64,000 nucleotides of DNA, from contig JAXLRH010000009.1 of NCBI GenBank assembly GCA_046331245.1, positions 1-64,000 on the forward strand, written 5' to 3'. The translations under genes were made by a program, and so were the position numbers. The stretch comes from SSF14 sp046331245. GTDB lineage: Bacteria; Actinomycetota; Acidimicrobiia; Acidimicrobiales; Microtrichaceae. Of the stretch, positions 17,606 to 25,932 are shown piece by piece (position 1 is the stretch's first letter; every line of letters starts with the position of its first letter). The notes beneath the pieces were generated by a model. That model saw only the letters and a program-made list of their open reading frames with translations, searched no databases and was not told the origin of the DNA.

Positions 17606-18067
17606 TCAGGCGTCGGGGTTGTGGCGGTAGACGTTGGTCGACCGCAGCTCGAAGCCGAGCTTCTGATACAGCCGGTTCGCCGCCTCACGGGTGGGGCGTG
17701 ACGTGAGGTCGACGGTCTTCGCGCCCAGGCCGTAGGCCAGCTCCAGCGCGGATCGGTTGAGCGCCTCGCCGACCCCGCGGCCACGGGCGCTCTCGTCGAC
17801 GACCACGTCCTCGATCCACGCGCGCACCCCGGTGGGAATGCGGAACACCACGAGCGTCATCGAGCCGAGGATCGTGCCGTCGACGTCGGTCGCGACCAGC
17901 AGGTGGTCGGCGTCGGAGGTGACCATCTCGACCAGCTCCTCCACCGTGGGGGCCGGTGACGAGGACGAGAGCTGGGGGATGAGGCGGGCGAAGGCCGCCA
18001 CCACGTCGGGGGTGACGTCGGACTCGGAGGTGAGCTCGCTCACCGTGACGTTGGGGTCGATCGGCAT
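17606..18067 (-). CDS. GNAT-family N-acetyltransferase
   Basis: The 153-residue protein contains the acetyl-CoA loop VVVDESARGRGVGEALNRSALELA and the C-terminal TREAANRLYQKLGFELRSTNVY of GNAT enzymes. The substrate is unknown. TAGGCT lies 6 nt before ATG 18067, so the message is probably leaderless. The gene ends 3 nt from the end of the sugar dehydrogenase gene on the other strand. Confidence 0.88.
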   Translation of the reverse strand: MPIDPNVTVSELTSESDVTPDVVAAFARLIPQLSSSSPAPTVEELVEMVTSDADHLLVATDVDGTILGSMTLVVFRIPTGVRAWIEDVVVDESARGRGVGEALNRSALELAYGLGAKTVDLTSRPTREAANRLYQKLGFELRSTNVYRHNPDA

Positions 18068-18073
18068 CCGCCC

Positions 18074-18116
18074 AGCCTACCGACGAGGACCGATTCGCAG
18101 ATTTGGTCGGTAGCGT
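18074..18116. promoter_or_regulatory. Divergent leaderless promoters of the GNAT and PAC2 genes
   Basis: Minus strand: TAGGCT (18074-18079), 6 nt, ATG 18067. Plus strand: TAGCGT (18111-18116), 7 nt, GTG 18124. The 56-bp gap between the two start codons holds both -10 elements, so the upstream regions must overlap. Confidence 0.5.
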
Positions 18117-18123
18117 TCAGGGG

Positions 18124-18972
18124 GTGAGTTCCGTGCGCTGGTCGAGCCGTCCCAACCTGACCCAGCCCGTCGTCGTGGCTGCGTTCGAGGGCTGGAACGA
18201 CGCCGGAGAGTCCGCGACCGAGGCCGTCCGTCACCTTCGTGAGGCCTGGGGCGCCGTGCCGTTCGCCGACATCGACCCCGAGGAGTTCTACGACTTCACC
18301 GCTGTCCGACCCATGGTGCAGATGGCCGACGACGGCACCCGTTCCATCCAGTGGCCGCAGAACGAGTTCTGGTGGGCGACCCCTCCCGGCTCCCCCGGCG
18401 TGATCCTCGTGCGCGGCATCGAGCCGCAGCTGAAGTGGCGCACGTTCTGCGAGCAGGTGCTCGAGGTGGCCACCACGATGCAGGCGCGGCTCGTGGTCAC
18501 GCTCGGCGCGCTGCTCGCCGACGTCGCCCACACCCGGCCCACCTCGGTGTTCGGCACGGCGTACGACCAGAAGGTCGCGCAGGCGCTCCACCTCGAGGAG
18601 TCACGCTACGAGGGCCCGACCGGCGTCGTCGGCGTGCTGCACGACGCCTGCCACGAGCGGGGCGTCAACTCCGCGTCGCTGTGGGCCGCCGTCCCGAGCT
18701 ACGTCCCGGCCGCCCCGTCCCCGAAAGCGGCGCTGGCACTCGTGGAACGGGTGTGCGCCGTGCTCGGCACGACCAGCGACAACACGGCCCTCGCCCAGGC
18801 CGGCGTGGCCTACGAGGAGCAGATCTCCGACCTCGTCCTCGAGGACGAGGAGACCGCCGCGTACGTCGCCCACCTCGAGGAGACGTACGACCGCGAGGCC
18901 GTCGCCGATCACACCGCCGACGAGCTCGTGTCCGAGGTCGAGCAGTTCCTCCGGGGTCAGTCCGGCAGCTGA
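18124..18972 (+). CDS. PAC2-family protein
   Basis: The 282-residue protein begins with PVVVAAFEGWNDAGESATEAV and has VILVRGIEPQLKW, LGALLADVAHTRP and YEGPTGVVGVLHDAC, the pattern of the PAC2 family, related to eukaryotic proteasome assembly chaperones. The family is common in actinobacteria, often as proteasome-associated or stress-linked proteins. The function here is inference. GTG 18124 is 7 nt after TAGCGT. The last 16 nt overlap the convergent NUDIX gene. Confidence 0.88.
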   Translation: MSSVRWSSRPNLTQPVVVAAFEGWNDAGESATEAVRHLREAWGAVPFADIDPEEFYDFTAVRPMVQMADDGTRSIQWPQNEFWWATPPGSPGVILVRGIEPQLKWRTFCEQVLEVATTMQARLVVTLGALLADVAHTRPTSVFGTAYDQKVAQALHLEESRYEGPTGVVGVLHDACHERGVNSASLWAAVPSYVPAAPSPKAALALVERVCAVLGTTSDNTALAQAGVAYEEQISDLVLEDEETAAYVAHLEETYDREAVADHTADELVSEVEQFLRGQSGS

Positions 18973-19646
18973 CCCTCGAGCCACACCGACATGCGTGGCT
19001 CGTCGAAGTACGCCGGTGCGTCGTCGCCGCCGATCGCGGCGAACGCCCGCTCGACCCACAGCGCGCCCCCGGCCAGCGGCTCGGGCAACCGATCGCGACC
19101 GAACCAGCCGACGTCCAGGCACTCGAGCGGATGCGGGTCGAGCTCGCCACCCACGGCACGGCAGTGGAACACGAGCGAGTACAGCGGCGTTCGGCTGAAC
19201 CCGCGACGGAGGCCGTCGAACACGCCGATCAGGCTCGACACCTCGGCCTCGATGCCGGTCTCCTCGCGCACCTCCTTCAGGGCGACCTCCGCCGGCGAGT
19301 AGCCGACGTCGGCCCACCCCGTCGGGTAGAGCCACACGCCCGAGTCGGAGCGTTGGATGAGCAGGATCTCGCCGTCCTCGTTGCCCACCACGGCGCCGAC
19401 GGCGACCTTCGGCGTGACGTACCCGGCCACCCCGGAGCCGACGATCCGCAACCACTCGTCGACCACATCGGCCGGGTCGTGGCGACGGGTCGCCGCCGCA
19501 TGGATGTCCGCGGCGACGGCCAGCACCTCCTCGAACCGCTCACGCTCGTAGCGGCTCTCGGTGAAACCGAGGCCGGTGCGCGCGATACCGGCCAGCGCCT
19601 GCGACCAGCGAATGAGGTCGATCTCGGTGAGTGGCTCGTCGCTCAT
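18957..19646 (-). CDS. NUDIX hydrolase with N-terminal NUDIX-associated domain
   Basis: The 229-residue protein has an N-terminal helical region IRWSQALAGIARTGLGFTES typical of the ADP-ribose/CDP-choline pyrophosphatase group, then a NUDIX box GYSPAEVALKEVREETGI at about residue 125. WLYPTGWADVG precedes it as in ADP-ribose hydrolases. It cleaves a nucleoside diphosphate linked to X, with Mg2+ bound by the REEtG Glu residues. It lies 10 nt after glnD on the same strand and may be co-transcribed. Exact substrate is not known. Confidence 0.85.
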   Translation of the reverse strand: MSDEPLTEIDLIRWSQALAGIARTGLGFTESRYERERFEEVLAVAADIHAAATRRHDPADVVDEWLRIVGSGVAGYVTPKVAVGAVVGNEDGEILLIQRSDSGVWLYPTGWADVGYSPAEVALKEVREETGIEAEVSSLIGVFDGLRRGFSRTPLYSLVFHCRAVGGELDPHPLECLDVGWFGRDRLPEPLAGGALWVERAFAAIGGDDAPAYFDEPRMSVWLEGQLPD

Positions 19647-19656
19647 CGGACCGGCC

Positions 19657-21984
19657 TCACGACGACGGCGCCCGCAGCACGTGGAGCAGCGCCGTGCGGA
19701 TCTCGGCGCCGTCGGCCTCGTCGGTGATCGGCGCTCCCGAGCGGTCACGGACGTAGAAGGAGTCGACCACGTCGTTGCCCATGGTGGCGATCTTGGCACG
19801 GAGGATGTCGAGGTCGAGGTCGGCGAGCGCCCGCGTGAGCGCGTACAGCAGGCCGACGCGATCGGGGCCGACCACCTCGACCACGGTCGCGCCGTCGGAC
19901 GCCTCGTTCTCCAGCACCCGCACCCGGGGCTCCAGCGAGCGGGCCGTGGTCCGCCGGCGCTGGTAGCTGCGGGCACGCTCCGCGAGCCGCGGTTCGAGGG
20001 CGATGCGCTTCAGCAGGGCCCGTTCGAGGTCGCGCTCGACCTTGCTCCACGCGATCTCCGTGCCGAACGCCGATACCACGCGGAACTCCTCGATCGCGAG
20101 GTCGCCGTCGGTCCACACCGAGGCCTCCAACACGTCGAGGCCGTTGAGTGCGAGCACGCCCGCGATGCGCGAGAACAGGCCCGGTCGGTCGCGGAACACG
20201 ATCGTGAGGCGGTCGTCGTGTGCGTCGATGGCAGGCCGGTCGCCGGTCGCGCCACGCTCGACCAGGCTCAACTGCGCGGCCGTCGCCTCCGACGCGCCGA
20301 TCACCTCGGCCACGTCTCCGCCACGCGTCACGTAGTCGGCCCGCTCCACCAGCTTCTCCAGCAGGCCGGCCTTCCACGGGCTCCACGCGGAGGGGCCGGT
20401 GGCGATCGAGTCGGCCTCGGCGAGCGCCTCCAGCAGGTGCAGCCGCTGCGCCGTTCCCACACGGGCCACGACCGAGAGGATGGTGGCCGGGTCGTCGAGG
20501 TCGCGCCGCGTCGCCACGTCCGGCAGGAGGAGATGGTGCTCGATCATCATCGTCACCGTGTCGATGTCGGTCTCCGGGAACCCCATGCGGCGCATGACCG
20601 ACGCCCCGAGCTCCTTGCCCACGATCGAATGCTCCCCGGGGTAGCCCTTGCCGACGTCGTGCAGCAGCGCCCCCATCACCAGCAGGTCGGGCCGGTCGAC
20701 GCGGTCGGTGAGGCCCGCCGCCAGCGCCACGCACTCCCACGAGTGACGGTCGACGTTGTAGCGGTGGTAGGCGTTGCGCTGGGGACGGCTGCGGTTGGGC
20801 TCCCACTCCGGCACGAGGGGCAGCCACAGGTCGGAGAGGTCGAGCGTCTCGATGATCCCGATGGCGGGCGGACCGGCGCGGAGCAGATCGACGAAGAGCT
20901 CGCGTGCCTCGGCGGGCCACGGCTCGGGCAACGCCGGCGCCCGGCCCAGCGCTTCGAGGGTGGCGCGCCCGATGCGGGCCCGGTGGGTGGCCGCCGCCAC
21001 CGCCACGCGCAGCACGTCGACCGGGTCGGGCACGAACGTCGCCGCTCCGTCACCCTCGACCGCGCCGACGAGGTTCACGCGCTCGCTCACGAGCTCGACG
21101 CCACCACCGAGGTCGCGGCGCCGGGGTGAACGCTTGAAGATGCCTCCGTTGAGCGACTGACGCACCTCGAAGAAGGCCTCGTCGCTGGCCCAGGCGATGC
21201 GCCGGGCCGCCGTCGCGACGTTCGTCATCAGCACGTCGGCGTTCTCGATGCCGAGCCGCGCCGCAACCTCGTCCTGGTCGTGCAGGTGGAGCACGTCGCC
21301 GGGACGGCGGGTGATGCGGTGGAGCTCGACACGGGCGTCGAGCAGCGTGTCGTACTCGGCCGTCAGATCGGAGGGCGCGAGGATCGCGAGCTCCGGTTGC
21401 GCCGCGTGGATCCACGCCAGCGCGTGGACGTCACGCAGGCCGCCGCGGCCCTCCTTCAGGTCGGGTTCGAGCGCGGCGGCCACCTCACCGGTCTGCACGT
21501 GACGGCTGTCGACCGCGTCGGCCAGCTGCGCGAGCGAGCGCTTGGACTGCTTGCGCCACTGCGTCGCCGACGCCTCCACCAGCTCGGCGCACAGGTCCGC
21601 GTCACCGGCGAGCAGTCGCGACGTGAGCAGCGAGGTCGCGGTCGCGAGGTCGTCCGAGGCGAGAGCCAGCGTCTCGGGCAGCGACCGGGTGGCGTGGCCG
21701 ACCTTCAGCTTGGCGTCCCACATCGGGGACCAGAGGCGCTGCGCGGTGCCGTCGAGGATGGAGCCGTCGTGCAGGAGGAGCAGGTCGAGATCGCTCTGCG
21801 GGGCCAGCTCGTGACGACCGTGACCGCCGGTGGCGATGAGGGCCACACCCCGCGGATCGCCGAACGTCTCCCGGAAGATCTCGACGATCCAGCGGTCGAT
21901 CAGGTCGGTGTAGGCCTCGACGAAGCGGCGGCCTCGGAGGGACGGATCGTCGAGGACCGGCGCACGATCGAGAACCGGCGACAT
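19657..21984 (-). CDS. glnD: [Protein-PII] nucleotidylyltransferase/removing enzyme GlnD
   Basis: GlnD modifies PII on a T-loop Tyr under nitrogen limitation and removes the group when glutamine is high. The 775-residue protein has an N-terminal nucleotidyltransferase motif GGHGRHELAPQSDLDLLLLH, a central GlnE-like region with PDLKEGRGGLRDVH, an HD domain GALLHDVGKGYPGEHS, and two C-terminal ACT domains (DRPGLFSRIAGVLA and DRVGLLYALTRALA). In actinobacteria the modification is often adenylylation. ATG 21984 overlaps the glnB stop by one base (TGATG). The upstream amtB gene usual in this operon is absent. Confidence 0.93.
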   Translation of the reverse strand: MSPVLDRAPVLDDPSLRGRRFVEAYTDLIDRWIVEIFRETFGDPRGVALIATGGHGRHELAPQSDLDLLLLHDGSILDGTAQRLWSPMWDAKLKVGHATRSLPETLALASDDLATATSLLTSRLLAGDADLCAELVEASATQWRKQSKRSLAQLADAVDSRHVQTGEVAAALEPDLKEGRGGLRDVHALAWIHAAQPELAILAPSDLTAEYDTLLDARVELHRITRRPGDVLHLHDQDEVAARLGIENADVLMTNVATAARRIAWASDEAFFEVRQSLNGGIFKRSPRRRDLGGGVELVSERVNLVGAVEGDGAATFVPDPVDVLRVAVAAATHRARIGRATLEALGRAPALPEPWPAEARELFVDLLRAGPPAIGIIETLDLSDLWLPLVPEWEPNRSRPQRNAYHRYNVDRHSWECVALAAGLTDRVDRPDLLVMGALLHDVGKGYPGEHSIVGKELGASVMRRMGFPETDIDTVTMMIEHHLLLPDVATRRDLDDPATILSVVARVGTAQRLHLLEALAEADSIATGPSAWSPWKAGLLEKLVERADYVTRGGDVAEVIGASEATAAQLSLVERGATGDRPAIDAHDDRLTIVFRDRPGLFSRIAGVLALNGLDVLEASVWTDGDLAIEEFRVVSAFGTEIAWSKVERDLERALLKRIALEPRLAERARSYQRRRTTARSLEPRVRVLENEASDGATVVEVVGPDRVGLLYALTRALADLDLDILRAKIATMGNDVVDSFYVRDRSGAPITDEADGAEIRTALLHVLRAPSS

Positions 21985-22322
21985 CAGATCGCGTCGTTGT
22001 CGCGTTCTCCGGTGCGGATCCTCGTGAGCTGTTCCACGTTGGTCACCCACACCTTGCCGTCACCGATCTTGTCGGTGCGGGCCGACGACACGATGGCATC
22101 GACGACCGCCTCGACGTCCTCGTCCGCAACCACCGCCTCGAGCCGCACCTTCGGCACGAAGTCGATCTTGTACTCGGCGCCCCGATAGGTCTCGGTGTGT
22201 CCGCCCTGACGCCCGAACCCCTGCACCTCGTTGACCGTGAGACCGACCACGTCGATCGCCTTCAGCGCCGTCTTCACGTCGTCGAGCTTGAACGGTTTGA
22301 TGATTGCGGTGACGAGCTTCAT
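21984..22322 (-). CDS. glnB: Nitrogen regulatory protein PII (GlnB/GlnK)
   Basis: The 112-residue protein is a full-length PII: MKLVTAIIKPFKLDDVKTAL start, T-loop with TETYRGAEYKIDF carrying the Tyr modified by GlnD, B-loop KIGDGKVWV, and a C-terminal RTGERDNDAI. It senses ATP/ADP and 2-oxoglutarate. Directly followed by glnD with a one-base overlap. Without a linked amtB, GlnB versus GlnK naming is uncertain. Confidence 0.95.
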   Translation of the reverse strand: MKLVTAIIKPFKLDDVKTALKAIDVVGLTVNEVQGFGRQGGHTETYRGAEYKIDFVPKVRLEAVVADEDVEAVVDAIVSSARTDKIGDGKVWVTNVEQLTRIRTGERDNDAI

Positions 22323-22364
22323 GACGAGTTGCTTTCTGTTCGATGCGCCACCGGAGTGTATTCG

Positions 22365-22811
22365 CTACCGGCCGTGCCGCCGAAGGTGCAGGTGAGCCTT
22401 CGCGGCGCCCCACCGGAGACCCGCCGCCGCCACCTCGGGGCCGAGATCGCCCCACGAAACCGGAGCGAGGCCGTACACGTCGTCGGGGGCCATGCGCTCG
22501 TCGAAGGGATCGCGGACCGGCCTCGGAACCCCGGCGGCCGCCAGAACCTCCGCCGGATACCGGGCCGCGTCACGGATCACCACCAACGGCGTCGTGGGCT
22601 GCTCGTCGATGTCGAGCGCCACCAGCGACCGGAGACGAGCCGTGATCTCGACCCGACACCGCCGCGCCGCGTCCGCCGCCCGGTCGGCATCGATCCCGGC
22701 GAAACGGGCGAGCACGTGCCCGACCCACGGCTCGAGTGCTGCGTCGACGGCCGTCACCAGCTCCTCGCCGATCGTCGCCATCAGCGCGAGGTCCCCGGGG
22801 TCGTCGACCAC
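22365..22811 (-). CDS. Hypothetical protein, 148 residues
   Basis: I recognise no family. The product is acidic and helical at the N-terminus (LALMATIGEELVTAVDAALEPWVGHVLARF), with PTTPLVVIRDAARYPAEVL in the middle and a basic end AKAHLHLRRHGR. No membrane segment or signal is seen. GTG 22811 is chosen because TAGGCA lies 7 nt upstream on the minus strand. It lies 42 nt upstream of glnB on the same strand and could be co-transcribed. It diverges from the DnaJ-like gene. Confidence 0.6.
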   Translation of the reverse strand: MVDDPGDLALMATIGEELVTAVDAALEPWVGHVLARFAGIDADRAADAARRCRVEITARLRSLVALDIDEQPTTPLVVIRDAARYPAEVLAAAGVPRPVRDPFDERMAPDDVYGLAPVSWGDLGPEVAAAGLRWGAAKAHLHLRRHGR

Positions 22812-22818
22812 GACGGCA

Positions 22819-22841
22819 TGCCTAGCAGGTGGCAGTACCGT
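22819..22841. promoter_or_regulatory. Divergent leaderless promoters of the 148-residue protein and the DnaJ-like gene
   Basis: Minus strand: TAGGCA (22819-22824), 7 nt, GTG 22811. Plus strand: TACCGT (22836-22841), 6 nt, ATG 22848. The GGGGAG between TACCGT and ATG could also act as a ribosome binding site if transcription begins further upstream. Confidence 0.45.
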
Positions 22842-22847
22842 GGGGAG

Positions 22848-23747
22848 ATGGCCGCGAAGGACTACTACGAGATCCTCGGCGTGAAGCGGTCGGCCACGCC
22901 CGAGGAGATCCAGCGGGCCTACCGCAAGCTGGCCCGCAAGTGGCACCCCGACGTCAACACCGACCCCGAGGCCGAGTCGCGCTTCAAGGAGCTGTCCGAG
23001 GCGAACGACGTGCTGTCCGACCCCGAGACGCGGAAGAAGTACGACGCGTTCGGTGCCGACTTCCGCAAGGTGCCCGACGGCGTCGACCCCAACATGTGGG
23101 CGAGGGCCCAGCGTGGTGGCAACGGACGCGTCGACTTCGGCGGGGCCGGCGGCATCCCCAACCTCGACGACCTGCTCGGCGGGCTGTTCGGTCGCGGTCG
23201 CCCCGAGCCCGGCCCGCGCCCGGGGCCCGACCAGCGCGTCGACCTCGAGCTCTCGGTGGAGGACGCGTACCACGGCGCCGAACGGTCCATCCGCGTCTCC
23301 GGCCCGTCCGGCACGCGCACCGTCTCGGTCAACATCCCGGCCGGCGTCACCGAGGGCCAGCGCATCCGCGTCCGCGGCGAGGGCGGCCCCGGCTCGATGG
23401 GCGGCCCGTCGGGCGACCTCTTCCTCACCGTCCACTTCGCGCCGAGCTCCCGCTTCACCGTCGAGGGTCGCGACGTGTCGGTGAGGCTCGCCGTCACCCC
23501 GTGGGAGGCAGCGCTCGGCGCGCAGGTCTCGGTCGACACGCCCGGCGGCCCTGCCAACGTGCGCGTCCCTCCGGGCACGTCGAGCGGACGGAAGCTGCGC
23601 CTGCGCGGCCGCGGCCTGCCCAACCCGGGCGGCACGCCGGGCGACCTCTACGCCGTGGTCGCGATCGCCGTTCCCCGCCAGCTCAGCGAGCGGGAGACCG
23701 AGCTGTTCAGCCAGCTGGCGGCGGAGTCGGAGTTCCAGGCGCGCTGA
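22848..23747 (+). CDS. DnaJ/CbpA-type co-chaperone without zinc domain
   Basis: The 299-residue protein has an N-terminal J domain (DYYEILGVKRSATPEEIQRAY, then HPD motif) and a Gly-rich stretch (about 95-125). Then come two C-terminal beta domains (RVDLELSVEDAYHGAERSIRV; AVTPWEAALGAQVSVDTPGG). The CxxCxGxG zinc repeats of true DnaJ are absent, which is the CbpA/DnaJ type II layout. It would stimulate DnaK ATPase. No dnaK or grpE is adjacent, so it is a stand-alone copy. The 3' end overlaps the opposing DUF1269 gene by 41 nt. Confidence 0.9.
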   Translation: MAAKDYYEILGVKRSATPEEIQRAYRKLARKWHPDVNTDPEAESRFKELSEANDVLSDPETRKKYDAFGADFRKVPDGVDPNMWARAQRGGNGRVDFGGAGGIPNLDDLLGGLFGRGRPEPGPRPGPDQRVDLELSVEDAYHGAERSIRVSGPSGTRTVSVNIPAGVTEGQRIRVRGEGGPGSMGGPSGDLFLTVHFAPSSRFTVEGRDVSVRLAVTPWEAALGAQVSVDTPGGPANVRVPPGTSSGRKLRLRGRGLPNPGGTPGDLYAVVAIAVPRQLSERETELFSQLAAESEFQAR

Positions 23748-24258
23748 GCGCCGTCTTGATCCGCTCCATCGTGTTCGGGTCGAGGTTCGTGTAGACGAGC
23801 TCGGCGCCGGTGAAGCGCGATGCCTCGGCCACGAGCGCGTTGCGGTCGAGCTCGGTCACGAGCAGCGCGACGGTGGCCGTATCGGGCTGCACCACCTCGC
23901 GGATCCAGTTCACCCACTCGTCGGTGAGGCCGAGGTCGACGATCTTGGCGGTGACGACGCCGGCGCCGGCGCCCACGGCGAGCCCCGCCACCCATCCGAC
24001 CGGCCCACCGAGGAGCAGGCCGAACAGGCCGGCCCACAGCGCTCCCGACATCGCCGTCTGCGCCGGCTGCAGGTCGACCGTCTCGTGGACGACCGTCTTG
24101 CCGTCGGCGTCCTTGACCACGGTGACGGCATCCTTCAGCTTGAGCTCGCCGCGGGCGGCGAGCCGCGTCGCGGCGGTGAGGAACTCCTGGGCACGGAAGA
24201 TGTCGGGGAACGAGATGCCGACGAGTGTCTCGTCGGGGCGATCGCTGGGTTCGGTCAT
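23707..24258 (-). CDS. DUF1269-type membrane protein
   Basis: The 183-residue protein has a soluble N-terminal part with ETLVGISFPDIFRAQEFLTAA and LKDAVTVVKDADGKTVVHE, a glycine-rich hydrophobic hairpin (WAGLFGLLLGGPVGWVAGLAVGAGAG, about 75-100), and a C-terminal domain with VQPDTATVALLVTELD. This matches DUF1269 proteins, of unknown role, thought to be stress-related membrane proteins. It converges on the DnaJ-like gene with a 41-nt overlap. Confidence 0.8.
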   Translation of the reverse strand: MTEPSDRPDETLVGISFPDIFRAQEFLTAATRLAARGELKLKDAVTVVKDADGKTVVHETVDLQPAQTAMSGALWAGLFGLLLGGPVGWVAGLAVGAGAGVVTAKIVDLGLTDEWVNWIREVVQPDTATVALLVTELDRNALVAEASRFTGAELVYTNLDPNTMERIKTALSAPGTPTPPPAG

Positions 24259-24275
24259 GCGGTCAGTCTTACCGC

Positions 24276-25862
24276 TCAGATCGACCGGCCGGCGTCGGCC
24301 CAGTAGGGGTCGCGGAGCAGGCGCTTGAAGAGCTTGCCGGTCGGCTGTCGGGGCAACGCGTCGACCACGTCGACGCTGCGTGGCGCCTTGTAACCCGCGA
24401 GTCGCTCACGGCAGAACGCGACGAGCTCGGCCTCGAGCTCCGGCGGGGGTTCGGCGCCGTCCACGAGCTCCACCACCGCCTTCACCTGCTCGCCCATCTG
24501 GTCGTCGGGGATCCCGAACACGGCAGCGTCGTTCACGAGCGGGTGCGCAACCAGCGCTCCCTCGATCTCGGCGGGGTAGATGTTCACGCCGCCCGAGATG
24601 ATCATGTCGATGCGACGATCCGACAGGGTGAGATAGCCATCCTCGTCGATGCTGCCGATGTCGCCGAGCGTCGCCCACCCGTCGAGGTGGGCGGCCGCCG
24701 TCTTGTCGGGATCGCCGTGGTAGTGGAAGTCGCTGCCGATGCGCGACCGGAAGTAGATCGTGCCGGGGGTGCCCGGCGGCACGTCGCCACCGTCGTCGCC
24801 GACGATCCGCAGCTCGGCGAGGTCGGTGGTGCGGCCGAGGCTGCCCGGGCGCTCACGCCACTCGGCGCCGGAGATGGTGGTGAGGAAGCCGGCCTCGGTG
24901 CCGCCGTAGTACTCCGAGACGACGTCCCCCCACCAGTCGAGCATCTGCCGCTTCACCTCGACCGGGCACGGCGCGGCGCCGTGGAACACGGTGCGAAGCG
25001 ACGACCCGTCGAAGCGCTCCCGCACGTCGTCGTCGAGCTTCAGGAGGCGCACGAACTGGGTGGGAACCAGGTGCACGTTCGTGACCGCGTGTCGGTCGAT
25101 CGCGGCGAGCGTCTCGGCCGCGTCGAACCGGGGCCGGATGACGAGTGTCGAGCCGCCGAACAGCGGGAACATCGAGAACACCCACTGCGCCGAGTGGTAC
25201 GCCGGCCCGTCCAGCAGGGTGACGCCGTCGGCCGGCAGCTGCAGCATCTGCGTGAACGACCCGGCGATGAGGCTCCACATCACCGGCGGCTCCCCGGTCG
25301 TGCTCAACGATGACCGCACGCCCTTGGGGAAGCCCGTCGTGCCCGACGTGTAGAACATCGGGCCGCCCGTGCCCTGGTCGGCGGGTTCCGCCGGCGACGC
25401 GTCGGCGAGCACGGCCTCGAACGACTCGAAGCCGGCCGGCGGCGGGGTGTCGCCGACCACGATCCAGTGCTCGCACGCACCACCCGCCGCCGTACCGCCC
25501 GCAGTACCGCTCGCAGTGGCGCGTGCGGCCACGGCGACGTCGAGGAACGCGTCGTCCACGAGCAGGGCACGGGCCCCGGAGTCGTTCAGCACGTACGCGA
25601 GCTCGGCCGCGACCCAGTGCCAGTTCACGGGGACCGCCACGAGGTTCGCGTGGCACACCGCCGCGAAGATCTCGAAGAACTCTCGGCGGTTGCCCACCAT
25701 GACGGCGATCGTGTCGTGCGCCACGACCCCACGGGCCCGGAGCGCGTCGACGAGCCGGTTGGCGCGCTCGTCGAGCTGCGCCCACGACGTGACGCCCCGA
25801 TCGTCGATCAGCGCCGGCGCGTCCCCGAGACGGGTCGCCAACGGTTGGAACGATTCGGTCAC
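24276..25862 (-). CDS. AMP-dependent acyl-CoA synthetase
   Basis: The 528-residue protein carries the ANL-superfamily motifs in order: MFYTSGTTGFPKG (P-loop), YYGGTEAG (A5-like), LGDIGSIDEDGYLTLSDR and IISGGVNIYPAEIEG, and the C-terminal catalytic Lys in PRQPTGKLFKR. It activates a carboxylate as acyl-AMP and then CoA thioester. The spacing resembles medium/long-chain or cholate-type FadD enzymes, but the substrate cannot be read. GTG 25862 has GGAGG about 10 nt upstream. It diverges from the substrate-binding lipoprotein gene; no shared function is implied. Confidence 0.88.
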   Translation of the reverse strand: MTESFQPLATRLGDAPALIDDRGVTSWAQLDERANRLVDALRARGVVAHDTIAVMVGNRREFFEIFAAVCHANLVAVPVNWHWVAAELAYVLNDSGARALLVDDAFLDVAVAARATASGTAGGTAAGGACEHWIVVGDTPPPAGFESFEAVLADASPAEPADQGTGGPMFYTSGTTGFPKGVRSSLSTTGEPPVMWSLIAGSFTQMLQLPADGVTLLDGPAYHSAQWVFSMFPLFGGSTLVIRPRFDAAETLAAIDRHAVTNVHLVPTQFVRLLKLDDDVRERFDGSSLRTVFHGAAPCPVEVKRQMLDWWGDVVSEYYGGTEAGFLTTISGAEWRERPGSLGRTTDLAELRIVGDDGGDVPPGTPGTIYFRSRIGSDFHYHGDPDKTAAAHLDGWATLGDIGSIDEDGYLTLSDRRIDMIISGGVNIYPAEIEGALVAHPLVNDAAVFGIPDDQMGEQVKAVVELVDGAEPPPELEAELVAFCRERLAGYKAPRSVDVVDALPRQPTGKLFKRLLRDPYWADAGRSI

Positions 25863-25932
25863 CTGAGTGCCCCCTCCGCGATCCCCGGCGCGTGATCGCC
25901 CCGTGACGGTAGCGCTTCTACAGTGGAGCGCG

